DNA of 8,886 bases from Campylobacterales bacterium (GTDB lineage: Bacteria > Campylobacterota > Campylobacteria > Campylobacterales > Sulfurovaceae), in NCBI GenBank assembly GCA_016937075.1, contig JAFGWQ010000140.1:1-8886 (forward strand). Direction: 5' to 3'. Below the pieces are notes generated by a model. That model saw only the letters and a list, made by a program, of their open reading frames with translations, had not been told where the DNA came from and did no database searches. Positions 1-6,240 of the stretch are shown piece after piece. The position numbers and the translations under genes are program-made. Numbering within the stretch: position 1 is the first letter of the stretch; every line of letters begins with the position of its first letter.

Positions 1-1452
1 ATCATAGCCACCGTCAAAATACTCTGCTCTTCCTTCATGAAATATAATGAGTGTGTCAGCTAAACGGCGCAAAAGCATTTCAGAGTGTGTGACCATGATC
101 ACTGCACCCTCGAAAGATTCTACAGCATCACAAAGAGCATCAATTGATTGCATATCTAGATGGTTGGTAGGTTCATCTAGAAGAAGTAAATTTGCAGGAG
201 TGGCTATGATCTTGCCAAGCATCACACGGCTTTTTTCTCCTCCTGAGAGCACTTCTATCTTTTTTTCTGCCAGATCACCGCTAAACATCATTGTTCCGCA
301 TATTGCTCGCACTTGGGCAATGCCTAGTTTTTTATCTACTGAGCTGATCTCATCAATGATAGTGTTTGCGGTATTGAGCCTTTCGATATTGGTTTGTCCA
401 AAATGTGCAATAGTTGTTGACGGATGAAAGCTGATCTCGCCTTGCTGCTTGGGAAGTTCGCCTGCAATGTAGTTGAGCAAAGTGGATTTACCTTTTCCGT
501 TTTTCCCGATGATAGCTAGACATTTGCCGTTTTCTAGAGTAAAGCTCAAGCGTTCAAAAAGCGGAGTATTGGCATCATATCCAAAACCCAGATCTTCAGC
601 GCGTAATACCACTTTAGCAGGTGTCTCTTTGTAATTAAAGTTAAAAGATAGTGAGTTTTCATTCTCTAAACTCTCCATATCTTCCATTTTTTCCAAAGCC
701 TTGACTTTTGACTGTGCTAGGGCAGCAGTGGATGCTCTGGCTTTGTTTCTCGCTATGAATTCTTCAAGCTCTTTGCGTTTTTTCTCTTGATTGAGACGAG
801 TCTTTTCATATGTTTCGTCTTGAAGAGCCAAAGTTTCATAATATTTTTTTGTATCCCCTTGGACTATATATAATCCTTTGCGTTGAATACCCATAGTATG
901 CGTAGTTACGCTATCCATAAATTCACGGTCATGCGTGATAAGTATTACTTCTCCGTCAAATTCACGGATAAATTGTTTGAGCCAGCGCAAGGAAAGAATG
1001 TCAAGGTAGTTTGTAGGCTCGTCCAGTAGTAGCATATTCGGTTCAGTTGCTAAAAGTTTTGCTAGATTGATGCGTATCTGATAACCGCCTGAAAAACTCA
1101 AAGGGTCTTTGTCTAGATCTTCTGTGCTAAATCCTAGTCCAAATAGGATTTTTTCTATCTTGTAAAAGTTATACTGCTCATCTTCACTAAGTACCTGTGC
1201 GCACTCTTCATGTACTGTAGGTTTGGTAAACTTCAGATGTTGACGTAAAGTACCTATGCGATAATTTTTTGGTATGCTTACCTCGCCTTCATCATAACTC
1301 TCTTCGCCCAATATAATTTTAAAAAGCGTTGATTTGCCGGTACCGTTTCGACCTATCAATCCTATCTTTTGTCCTTTCGACATTTGCAGGCTTAGTCCAT
1401 TAAATAAAATTTGGCCGCCAAAACTTTTGGTTATATTAGTTAGCTGTATCAT
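1..1452 (-). CDS. ABC-F family ATPase (translation factor type), 3' end outside window
   Basis: This is a soluble twin-ATPase protein of the ABC-F family. Characterised members bind the ribosomal E site and act in translation or antibiotic resistance rather than transport. The 484 visible codons contain a first ABC domain with Walker A GRNGTGKST (residues 34-42), signature SFSGGYQIR (about 119-127) and Walker B LLLLDEPTN (about 140-148). A charged helical linker follows (about 209-265), as in the P-site tRNA interaction motif. The second ABC domain has Walker A GKNGKGKST (316-324), signature LSGGEKSR (402-409) and LLLLDEPTNHLD (422-433). No transmembrane segment is seen. The ATG overlaps the stop of the upstream small membrane gene (ATGA), with a weak GGA six bases before it inside that gene, so the two are probably translationally coupled. 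Family members are usually about 530-650 aa, so the C-terminal extension lies outside the window. The exact subgroup (Uup, YheS or other) is not resolved. Confidence 0.93.
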   Translation of the reverse strand, partial: MIQLTNITKSFGGQILFNGLSLQMSKGQKIGLIGRNGTGKSTLFKIILGEESYDEGEVSIPKNYRIGTLRQHLKFTKPTVHEECAQVLSEDEQYNFYKIEKILFGLGFSTEDLDKDPLSFSGGYQIRINLAKLLATEPNMLLLDEPTNYLDILSLRWLKQFIREFDGEVILITHDREFMDSVTTHTMGIQRKGLYIVQGDTKKYYETLALQDETYEKTRLNQEKKRKELEEFIARNKARASTAALAQSKVKALEKMEDMESLENENSLSFNFNYKETPAKVVLRAEDLGFGYDANTPLFERLSFTLENGKCLAIIGKNGKGKSTLLNYIAGELPKQQGEISFHPSTTIAHFGQTNIERLNTANTIIDEISSVDKKLGIAQVRAICGTMMFSGDLAEKKIEVLSGGEKSRVMLGKIIATPANLLLLDEPTNHLDMQSIDALCDAVESFEGAVIMVTHSEMLLRRLADTLIIFHEGRAEYFDGGYD

Positions 1453-1673
1453 GTTTTATCCGTCTTGTTAAATTGTTTGCTTATCCATGATGTCAAAGAG
1501 CAATTATCATTACATTTACCATGCTTTTCACATCTTGCTTTTTTGATATTATTGATAAGTAAAATTAGAAATCCAAATCCAATAGAAAGCTCAACTCCGC
1601 CAAGTAGCCAATTGTGTTCTTGTATATTACTTATACCAAGCGCCAGTATAATAAATGTTATTATTAGGCACAT
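1449..1673 (-). CDS. Small two-helix membrane protein with a C-terminal Cys/His cluster
   Basis: This is a 74-aa protein I do not recognise. It has two hydrophobic segments (about residues 2-15 and 23-42). A short basic turn (NNIKKAR) follows, then a cytoplasmic-looking tail with C48, H51, C54 and C58, a spacing that could bind a metal or form disulfides. The start is supported by an AAGGA seven bases upstream on the minus strand (around 1681-1685). Its TGA overlaps the ATG of the ABC-F gene by four bases (ATGA), so it is the first gene of a two-gene leftward unit. A rightward reading frame covers the same bases, but it has no comparable ribosome site or sensible protein features and would run into the pepD-like start. 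Function is unknown; the coupling suggests co-expression with the ATPase but does not prove a shared role. Confidence 0.7.
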   Translation of the reverse strand: MCLIITFIILALGISNIQEHNWLLGGVELSIGFGFLILLINNIKKARCEKHGKCNDNCSLTSWISKQFNKTDKT

Positions 1674-1680
1674 ATTGGAT

Positions 1681-1720
1681 TCCTTTTTTTGCGAATTATA
1701 TTATAATGCGTTAAAAAAAG
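1681..1720. promoter_or_regulatory. Divergent promoter with a -10 readable on both strands
   Basis: The 54-bp gap between the divergent starts contains an AT-rich symmetric core. TATAAT reads rightward at 1702-1707 and leftward at 1705-1700, so the two -10 hexamers overlap. Start points about 7 bases beyond each -10 would give leaders of about 14 nt (pepD-like gene) and about 20 nt (small membrane gene). No good -35 hexamer is seen on either side, which is common for sigma-70 promoters in Campylobacterota. The assignment is by motif only. Confidence 0.55.
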
Positions 1721-1727
1721 AGTCATT

Positions 1728-2993
1728 ATGTCAAGAATTATAGAGCACTTTAAAACAATTGCCAAAATTCCTCATTGCAGCGGACAAGCTCATGCTTTAC
1801 GAGATTTTTTGGTAGATTTTGCCAAACAGCATAAATATAATGTGGAACTTGATAATGCAGATAATATTCTAATATACAAAGGAGAGCCGCATCTCGCACT
1901 GCAAGCTCATTACGATATGGTATGCATGGGAGAAGCACCAAATATTGAGGTTTACGAAGAGAACGGCTGGCTAAAAGCAAAGAACTCGTCTTTGGGAGCT
2001 GACAATGGCATTGCTATAGCTATGATGATGGTGTTAATAGAAGATGGGTACAATCTTGAGTTTTTACTTACTTCAGATGAAGAGATAGGACTTATAGGGG
2101 CAAATAATGTTGAGTTTGAACTCCAAAGCAAATATATGCTCAATATTGACAGCGAAAGTGAAGCAGAAGTTTATATAGGTTGTGCAGGCGGCATAGACAT
2201 CAAAGCTACAAAGAGTCTCAAAATGATCTCAAATGATCTTGATTGTTATGAAGTAAGCATATTTGATCTACCAGGCGGACATTCCGGGGTAGATATAGAT
2301 AAAAATATACCAAATGCCATCATACAATTGGCCCAGTTTCTACATGAACACGATATAAGCTTGGTCTCAATAGGCGGAGGCGAGAGGATAAATTCAATTC
2401 CTGCAAATGCAAAAGCCGTCATTTCAGGTAATAATATAGAGTTTTTAAAAAGCAAAAACGTGGCAATCAAACAAATCGAAAAGCAATCATATAAATTTGA
2501 AGAATCCATCATTGCGCACATAGCAGCTTTTGGGCACGGAGTATTGAAGTTTAACGATGATCTTGGCATACCGCAAGTTAGTCAAAATCTAGCTCTTGTC
2601 AGTCTTCAAGAAGATATTTTGACAATGGAAGTCAGTATACGAGCAATGAGTATAGATGAGCTTGATCTTCAAGCTAAAGCTACGGCAAATTATTTTAGAG
2701 ATGCCGGGTTTGCAGTTGATAAAAGAGATAAATATCCAGCGTGGAATCCGGAAGAAAATGAATTTACAGAAATGAGTGCTAAATGCATATACGAAGTTTT
2801 TGGTAAAAGCACATATAAAGCTATTCATGCCGGGCTTGAGTGCGGAGTATTAAAGCAAAAATATCCGCATATGCTATTTGCGTCAATTGGGCCAACCATT
2901 GTATATCCTCACTCCATTAGAGAAGCGGTAGATTTGGAATCTGTAGAAAAAACTTTTGAAGTGTTAAAAACAATAATTCAAAAGGTCGGCTGA
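1728..2993 (+). CDS. pepD: PepD-like aminoacyl-histidine dipeptidase (M20 metallopeptidase)
   Basis: This predicted cytoplasmic di-zinc dipeptidase cleaves Xaa-His and similar dipeptides. The M20C metal and catalytic residues are present in order: H61 and D63 in QAHYDMV, D92 in LGADNG, the E118-E119 pair in TSDEEIG, D141 in NIDSESEAE, and a C-terminal H394 in VYPHS. Also visible are CAGG (152-155), GGHSG (183-187) at the start of the lid domain, and HAGLECG (367-373), all typical of PepD. At 421 aa it is shorter than E. coli PepD (485 aa), though no catalytic block is missing. The ATG has a weak AAGAG five bases upstream. It is a single gene leaving the divergent promoter and converging on nth, with 23 bp between the stops and no convincing terminator. 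Substrate range is inferred from the family. Confidence 0.9.
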   Translation: MSRIIEHFKTIAKIPHCSGQAHALRDFLVDFAKQHKYNVELDNADNILIYKGEPHLALQAHYDMVCMGEAPNIEVYEENGWLKAKNSSLGADNGIAIAMMMVLIEDGYNLEFLLTSDEEIGLIGANNVEFELQSKYMLNIDSESEAEVYIGCAGGIDIKATKSLKMISNDLDCYEVSIFDLPGGHSGVDIDKNIPNAIIQLAQFLHEHDISLVSIGGGERINSIPANAKAVISGNNIEFLKSKNVAIKQIEKQSYKFEESIIAHIAAFGHGVLKFNDDLGIPQVSQNLALVSLQEDILTMEVSIRAMSIDELDLQAKATANYFRDAGFAVDKRDKYPAWNPEENEFTEMSAKCIYEVFGKSTYKAIHAGLECGVLKQKYPHMLFASIGPTIVYPHSIREAVDLESVEKTFEVLKTIIQKVG

Positions 2994-3016
2994 TATATTT
3001 TTATAATCATTGATGT

Positions 3017-3661
3017 TTATACCTTGAACCGTTCTTTACTTTTGCAATATGATTTCAAGAAACAATCTTCACACAAAGGATTGATTGCCTTGCAGCGATA
3101 CCTTCCAAAAAGTACCATTGCTTGATGAAGCCTATGTAGGTCTGTTTTGAATTTTTTGACCAGCTCCTCTTCGGTTTTAATAGCAGTTTTGGCATTGCTA
3201 AGCCCAAGCCTGTGAGCAACGCGGAATACATGCGTATCAACGGCCATCAGATTTGCTCCTGTATATTCTAGCATTACAACATTGGCTGTTTTTTGTCCTA
3301 CACCGGCTAATTTTACTAATTCTTTTTGTGTTAACGGTATTTTGCCGCCATAATTATCTATAATTTGATTTGCCATAGTTATTAAATTTTTGGCTTTATT
3401 ATTGAAAAAAGAGCATGTATTGATAAATGTTTTTACATCATCTAAATTCGCTTTTGCCAAATCAAATACGGTCGGATATGCACTAAAAAGCTTAGGAGTG
3501 ATGAGGTTTACTCTCTTGTCTGTACATTGAGCAGAAAGCATTACGGCGATCAGTAGTTCATAGGCATTGGTGTAGTTTAGTTCTGTAACGCTATCGGGAT
3601 AATTTTCTAAAAAAAGCTTTTTAATAGCTTGTATTTCTAATTTTGTTGCTTTTTTTGCCAT
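3017..3661 (-). CDS. nth: Endonuclease III (DNA glycosylase/AP lyase)
   Basis: This is a base-excision repair enzyme that removes oxidised pyrimidines and nicks the resulting abasic site. At 214 aa it matches the family length (E. coli Nth is 211 aa). The helix-hairpin-helix is LAGVGQKTAN (118-127), with K124 as the Schiff-base lysine, followed by VDTHVFRV with the catalytic D142. The C-terminal [4Fe-4S] loop is complete, with C190, C197, C200 and C206 in the exact C-x6-C-x2-C-x5-C spacing. The N-terminal LLIAVMLSAQCTDKRVN block (36-52) is also characteristic. The ATG is preceded by a weak GAAAGA-type ribosome site. The gene is divergent from the PEB4-like gene, the same arrangement as nth/peb4/fba in Campylobacter jejuni. 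Confidence 0.97.
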   Translation of the reverse strand: MAKKATKLEIQAIKKLFLENYPDSVTELNYTNAYELLIAVMLSAQCTDKRVNLITPKLFSAYPTVFDLAKANLDDVKTFINTCSFFNNKAKNLITMANQIIDNYGGKIPLTQKELVKLAGVGQKTANVVMLEYTGANLMAVDTHVFRVAHRLGLSNAKTAIKTEEELVKKFKTDLHRLHQAMVLFGRYRCKAINPLCEDCFLKSYCKSKERFKV

Positions 3662-3768
3662 GATAATCTTTCATATAAAATAATATATCATTCTACTATC
3701 GGTATTATTAATGAACGATTTACAATGATAAGGTAATATATCATAAATGATAAAAAGGAAAATGGTAT
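3662..3768. promoter_or_regulatory. Divergent nth / PEB4-like intergenic region with an 11-bp direct repeat
   Basis: These 107 bp must hold the start signals for both genes. A perfect direct repeat, TAATATATCAT, lies at 3681-3691 and 3734-3744, 53 bp apart. Possible rightward -10 elements include TACAAT (3721-3726), but none has a good -35 partner. An AGGA at 3756-3759 sits nine bases before the PEB4-like ATG and fixes that start. The exact promoters cannot be assigned from sequence alone. Confidence 0.4.
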
Positions 3769-4608
3769 ATGCATAGTTTATTTAAACAAGCAATAGTTTT
3801 TATATGTATTTTTGCCCATGTTAATGCAAATGATATAATTGCAACCGTAAATGGAAAGTCTATTACTTCCGAGGATGCTAAACAATTTTTGGCATCCTCA
3901 AATACAAATTTAGAATATTCTTCTCTCACCAAAGAACAAAAACTTGCCGTTACCGAAAGATTGATAGAGAGAGAACTTTTTGCCGAGGCTGCAGCAAAGG
4001 CAAAAATTGAACAAACGCCACAGTTTGCAAACGAGCTTGAAAAGCTAAAAAAAGAATTGATGATCAATCTATGGATTAAAATGCAAATCGATTCCATGAT
4101 CATTAGCGATGGAGAGGCTAGAGAAATTTATAATAGTAATAAAGCTAAGTTTATAGAACCGTCTCGTATAAAAGTAAGACATATAGTTGTCCACACTAAA
4201 GAAGAGGCAAATAGTATTATAGCCGCATTAAAGCTCCTTAAAGGAGATATGCTAAAACGTACTTTTATAGCTATAGCTACTAATAACTCTATTGATGTTA
4301 GTCGTGAGAGGGGAGGGGATTTGGGCGAGTTATCAAAAGAACAATTGGGTTCTGATGTTGGACAAATAGCATGGAATCTAAATGCAGGTACTATATCTAT
4401 GCAACCTATACAGTCGCCGATAGGTTATCATGTTATTTATGTAGAACAAAAGCTAAAGCCGCGAACGATTCCTTACGAAAAAGCAAAAAAAGACATTATA
4501 GCTTCTTTGAAACAAAAACAATTCAATCTCTATTTAACACAATTGGCAAAAGAGTTTAAAAGAACGGCAAAAATTACTATACCTGGGAAAACAAATCAAA
4601 ATCAATAA
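3769..4608 (+). CDS. PEB4-like periplasmic SurA/parvulin chaperone
   Basis: This is a predicted exported peptidyl-prolyl isomerase and chaperone for outer-membrane proteins, like C. jejuni PEB4/CBF2 and H. pylori HP0175. A signal peptide covers residues 1-20 with likely cleavage after HVNA. The N-terminal SurA-like chaperone part (about 22-130) begins with ATVNGKSIT. A parvulin domain (about 132-228) holds both characteristic histidines, H138 in KVRHIV and H221 in GYHVIYVE, plus GGDLG (182-186). A helical C-terminal tail (about 235-265) packs back on the N-domain in known structures. The residues after GGDLG lack the usual aromatic and the Met and Phe of the proline pocket (here E187, L193 and probably I200), so isomerase activity may be weak. 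The ATG is chosen by the AGGA at 3756-3759. The gene lies upstream of its parvulin-less paralogue and fba. Confidence 0.9.
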   Translation: MHSLFKQAIVFICIFAHVNANDIIATVNGKSITSEDAKQFLASSNTNLEYSSLTKEQKLAVTERLIERELFAEAAAKAKIEQTPQFANELEKLKKELMINLWIKMQIDSMIISDGEAREIYNSNKAKFIEPSRIKVRHIVVHTKEEANSIIAALKLLKGDMLKRTFIAIATNNSIDVSRERGGDLGELSKEQLGSDVGQIAWNLNAGTISMQPIQSPIGYHVIYVEQKLKPRTIPYEKAKKDIIASLKQKQFNLYLTQLAKEFKRTAKITIPGKTNQNQ

Positions 4609-4627
4609 TGATTTTTTATATTAATGA

Positions 4628-4659
4628 TTGATTTACCAAGATAGTGTATAATTACATCA
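4628..4659 (+). promoter_or_regulatory. Probable sigma-70 promoter before the parvulin-less chaperone/fba unit
   Basis: A perfect TATAAT lies at 4647-4652, with GTG immediately before it. The predicted start near 4659 gives a leader of about 20 nt that includes AGAGGA at 4671-4676. A TTGATT at 4628-4633 resembles a -35 but is only 13 bases from the -10, too close for a standard promoter. The -10 alone is therefore the evidence, as in many Campylobacterota promoters. It would let the downstream genes be expressed independently of the PEB4-like gene. Confidence 0.5.
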
Positions 4660-4680
4660 TATTTTTTAAAAGAGGAATAA

Positions 4681-5154
4681 ATGAAAAAAATTTTATTAGT
4701 AACAAGTATAAGTGCATTATTGGCTACATCTATTTTTGCAGATAGCGTAATAGGAACAGTTAATGGTATGCCTATTTATAAATCAGAAGCTGAAAATGCA
4801 GTTAAAATTCTCACTAAGGGAAAAACAACATATGATAAATTAAAACCTGAAGAAAAAAAACAACTTGTAACTTTGATGGCTCCAAGCAAGCTTGTAGAAA
4901 AAGCAGCCAAAAAAGAGCTTAATGAAAAAGAGAAAAATGCTGCAATCTCAGCAATGTGGATGCAAAAAAAGATGGCTGCCGTGACCGTATCTGACAGCGA
5001 AGCAAAAACTACTTACGACAAAATAAAAGCATCTAGTAAAGATAAAAGCAAAGTGCCTGAATTTGATAAAGTAAAAGAAACAATTAAAATGCAAATTAAA
5101 CAAGATAAAGTGATCAAGTCACTAATGAGCGGTGCAAAAATAGTAGCCAAATAA
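4681..5154 (+). CDS. Short SurA/PEB4-type chaperone paralogue without a parvulin domain
   Basis: This is a 157-aa predicted periplasmic protein with a clear signal peptide (residues 1-20, cleavage after SIFA). The mature part aligns by eye with the preceding gene product at both ends. SVIGTVNGMPIYKSEA (22-37) matches the start of the chaperone domain, VTVSDSEAKTTYDKIK (101-116) matches the end of that domain, and FDKVKETIKMQIKQDK (128-143) matches the C-terminal helix. Between 116 and 128 only a short Lys/Ser-rich linker remains where the neighbour carries its roughly 95-residue parvulin domain, and neither catalytic histidine is present. It is therefore expected to be a chaperone without isomerase activity. 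It has its own promoter and an AGAGGA ribosome site, and ends 13 nt before fba. Lysine content is high. Database annotation might read hypothetical protein or SurA N-terminal domain. Confidence 0.85.
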   Translation: MKKILLVTSISALLATSIFADSVIGTVNGMPIYKSEAENAVKILTKGKTTYDKLKPEEKKQLVTLMAPSKLVEKAAKKELNEKEKNAAISAMWMQKKMAAVTVSDSEAKTTYDKIKASSKDKSKVPEFDKVKETIKMQIKQDKVIKSLMSGAKIVAK

Positions 5155-5167
5155 AATAGGAGATTTG

Positions 5168-6235
5168 ATGTCATTGTTTAGTCAAATTAAAGCCGGTGTA
5201 GTTACCGGTGATGATTTACAAATCCTATTTGATATAGCTAAAAAAGAGGGTTTTGCAATTCCTGCTGTTAATGTGGTAGGAACAGATTCGGTTAATGCCG
5301 CAATGGAGGCTGCAGCCAAAGCTAAGTCTCCAATTATAATTCAGTTTTCCAATGGTGGGTGTGCATTTTGGGGCGGCAAAGGCTTGCCGTCAGACAAAGC
5401 AGCAGCATTAGGCGCAATTGCAGGAGCATTGCATGTGCATGTACTTGCGCAAGCATATGGTATCCACGTGGTGCTTCATACCGATCATGCAGCCAAAAAA
5501 CTGCTTCCTTGGATAGATGTATTGCTCAATGCTAGTGAAAAACATTTTGCTACGCATGGCAAACCGCTATTTTCATCTCATATGCTTGACCTATCTGAAG
5601 AACCATTGGAAGAAAATATTGCAATATGTAAAAAATATTTGGTTAGAATGGATAAAATAGGTATGGCTCTAGAAATAGAGCTTGGTGTAACAGGCGGTGA
5701 AGAAGATGGAGTGGACAACAGTAATGTAGATAATGCTTTGCTTTATACTCAGCCTCAAGAGGTAGCATATGCCTATAAAGAGTTAAGCGAAGTTAGCCAT
5801 CGTTTTACTATTGCGGCATCTTTTGGAAATGTACATGGTGTTTATAAACCCGGTAATGTTGTTTTGACGCCATCAATACTTGATAATTCTCAGAAGTATA
5901 TTCAAAAAGAATTTAATACTGCCCAAAAACCGGTTAGTTTCGTATTTCATGGCGGCTCAGGCTCAGAACTTAGCGACATCAGGGAGGCTATCTCTTACGG
6001 TGTCGTTAAGATGAATATAGATATTGATACGCAGTGGGCTTTCTGGGATGGCGTGAGAGGCTACGAGGCTAAGTATCACGATTATTTGCAAGGTCAGATC
6101 GGCAACCCTGATGGCGAAGATAAACCAAATAAAAATTATTATGACCCACGTAAATGGCTGAGAGCCGGAGAAGAGGCAATGGTAGCTAGACTGCTTCAGG
6201 CTTATGAAGATTTAAACTGCATCGGCAGAAATTAA
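5168..6235 (+). CDS. fba: Class IIA fructose-bisphosphate aldolase
   Basis: This zinc-dependent aldolase interconverts fructose 1,6-bisphosphate with dihydroxyacetone phosphate and glyceraldehyde 3-phosphate in the cytoplasm. At 355 aa it follows E. coli FbaA (359 aa) along its whole length with an offset of three. It has D106 (catalytic, in HTDHAAKK), zinc ligands H107, E171, H223 and H261, FSSHMLDLSEE (135-145), TGGEEDGVDNS (175-185), and NIDIDTQW (283-290) in the phosphate/substrate region. I chose the ATG at 5168 because AGGAG at 5158-5162 lies five bases upstream and MSLF matches the family start; a TTG one codon earlier is too close to the ribosome site. It follows the short chaperone gene by 13 nt, so co-transcription is likely. 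Confidence 0.97.
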   Translation: MSLFSQIKAGVVTGDDLQILFDIAKKEGFAIPAVNVVGTDSVNAAMEAAAKAKSPIIIQFSNGGCAFWGGKGLPSDKAAALGAIAGALHVHVLAQAYGIHVVLHTDHAAKKLLPWIDVLLNASEKHFATHGKPLFSSHMLDLSEEPLEENIAICKKYLVRMDKIGMALEIELGVTGGEEDGVDNSNVDNALLYTQPQEVAYAYKELSEVSHRFTIAASFGNVHGVYKPGNVVLTPSILDNSQKYIQKEFNTAQKPVSFVFHGGSGSELSDIREAISYGVVKMNIDIDTQWAFWDGVRGYEAKYHDYLQGQIGNPDGEDKPNKNYYDPRKWLRAGEEAMVARLLQAYEDLNCIGRN

Positions 6236-6240
6236 TATTA

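Noticed and set aside
47..427. Rightward 126-aa open frame
   Set aside because: It lies entirely antisense to the second ATPase domain of the ABC-F gene, whose Walker and signature motifs are unmistakable. It is a shadow frame.
1465..1743. Rightward 92-aa open frame opposite the small membrane protein
   Set aside because: It has no ribosome site, runs through the divergent promoter into the pepD start, and its hydrophobic content mirrors the opposite strand.
2969..3027. Possible terminator between the convergent pepD-like and nth genes
   Set aside because: Only a bulged TTCA..AGGT/ACCTTGAA pairing around a loop of about 45 nt can be drawn, with no T-run placed correctly.
3762..3776. Four-codon mini-ORF (ATG at 3762, TAG stop) overlapping the PEB4-like start
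   Set aside because: Its ATG is only two bases after AGGA, too close for initiation. No leader-peptide logic is visible.
4598..4617. AAAATCA/TGATTTT hairpin with T-rich tail over the PEB4-like stop codon
   Set aside because: The stem has one G-C pair in seven, so it is very unstable in this AT-rich context and not a supported terminator.
5165..5167. TTG as the fba start
   Set aside because: Only two bases separate it from AGGAG. The ATG at 5168 has a five-base gap and gives the family-typical N-terminus.
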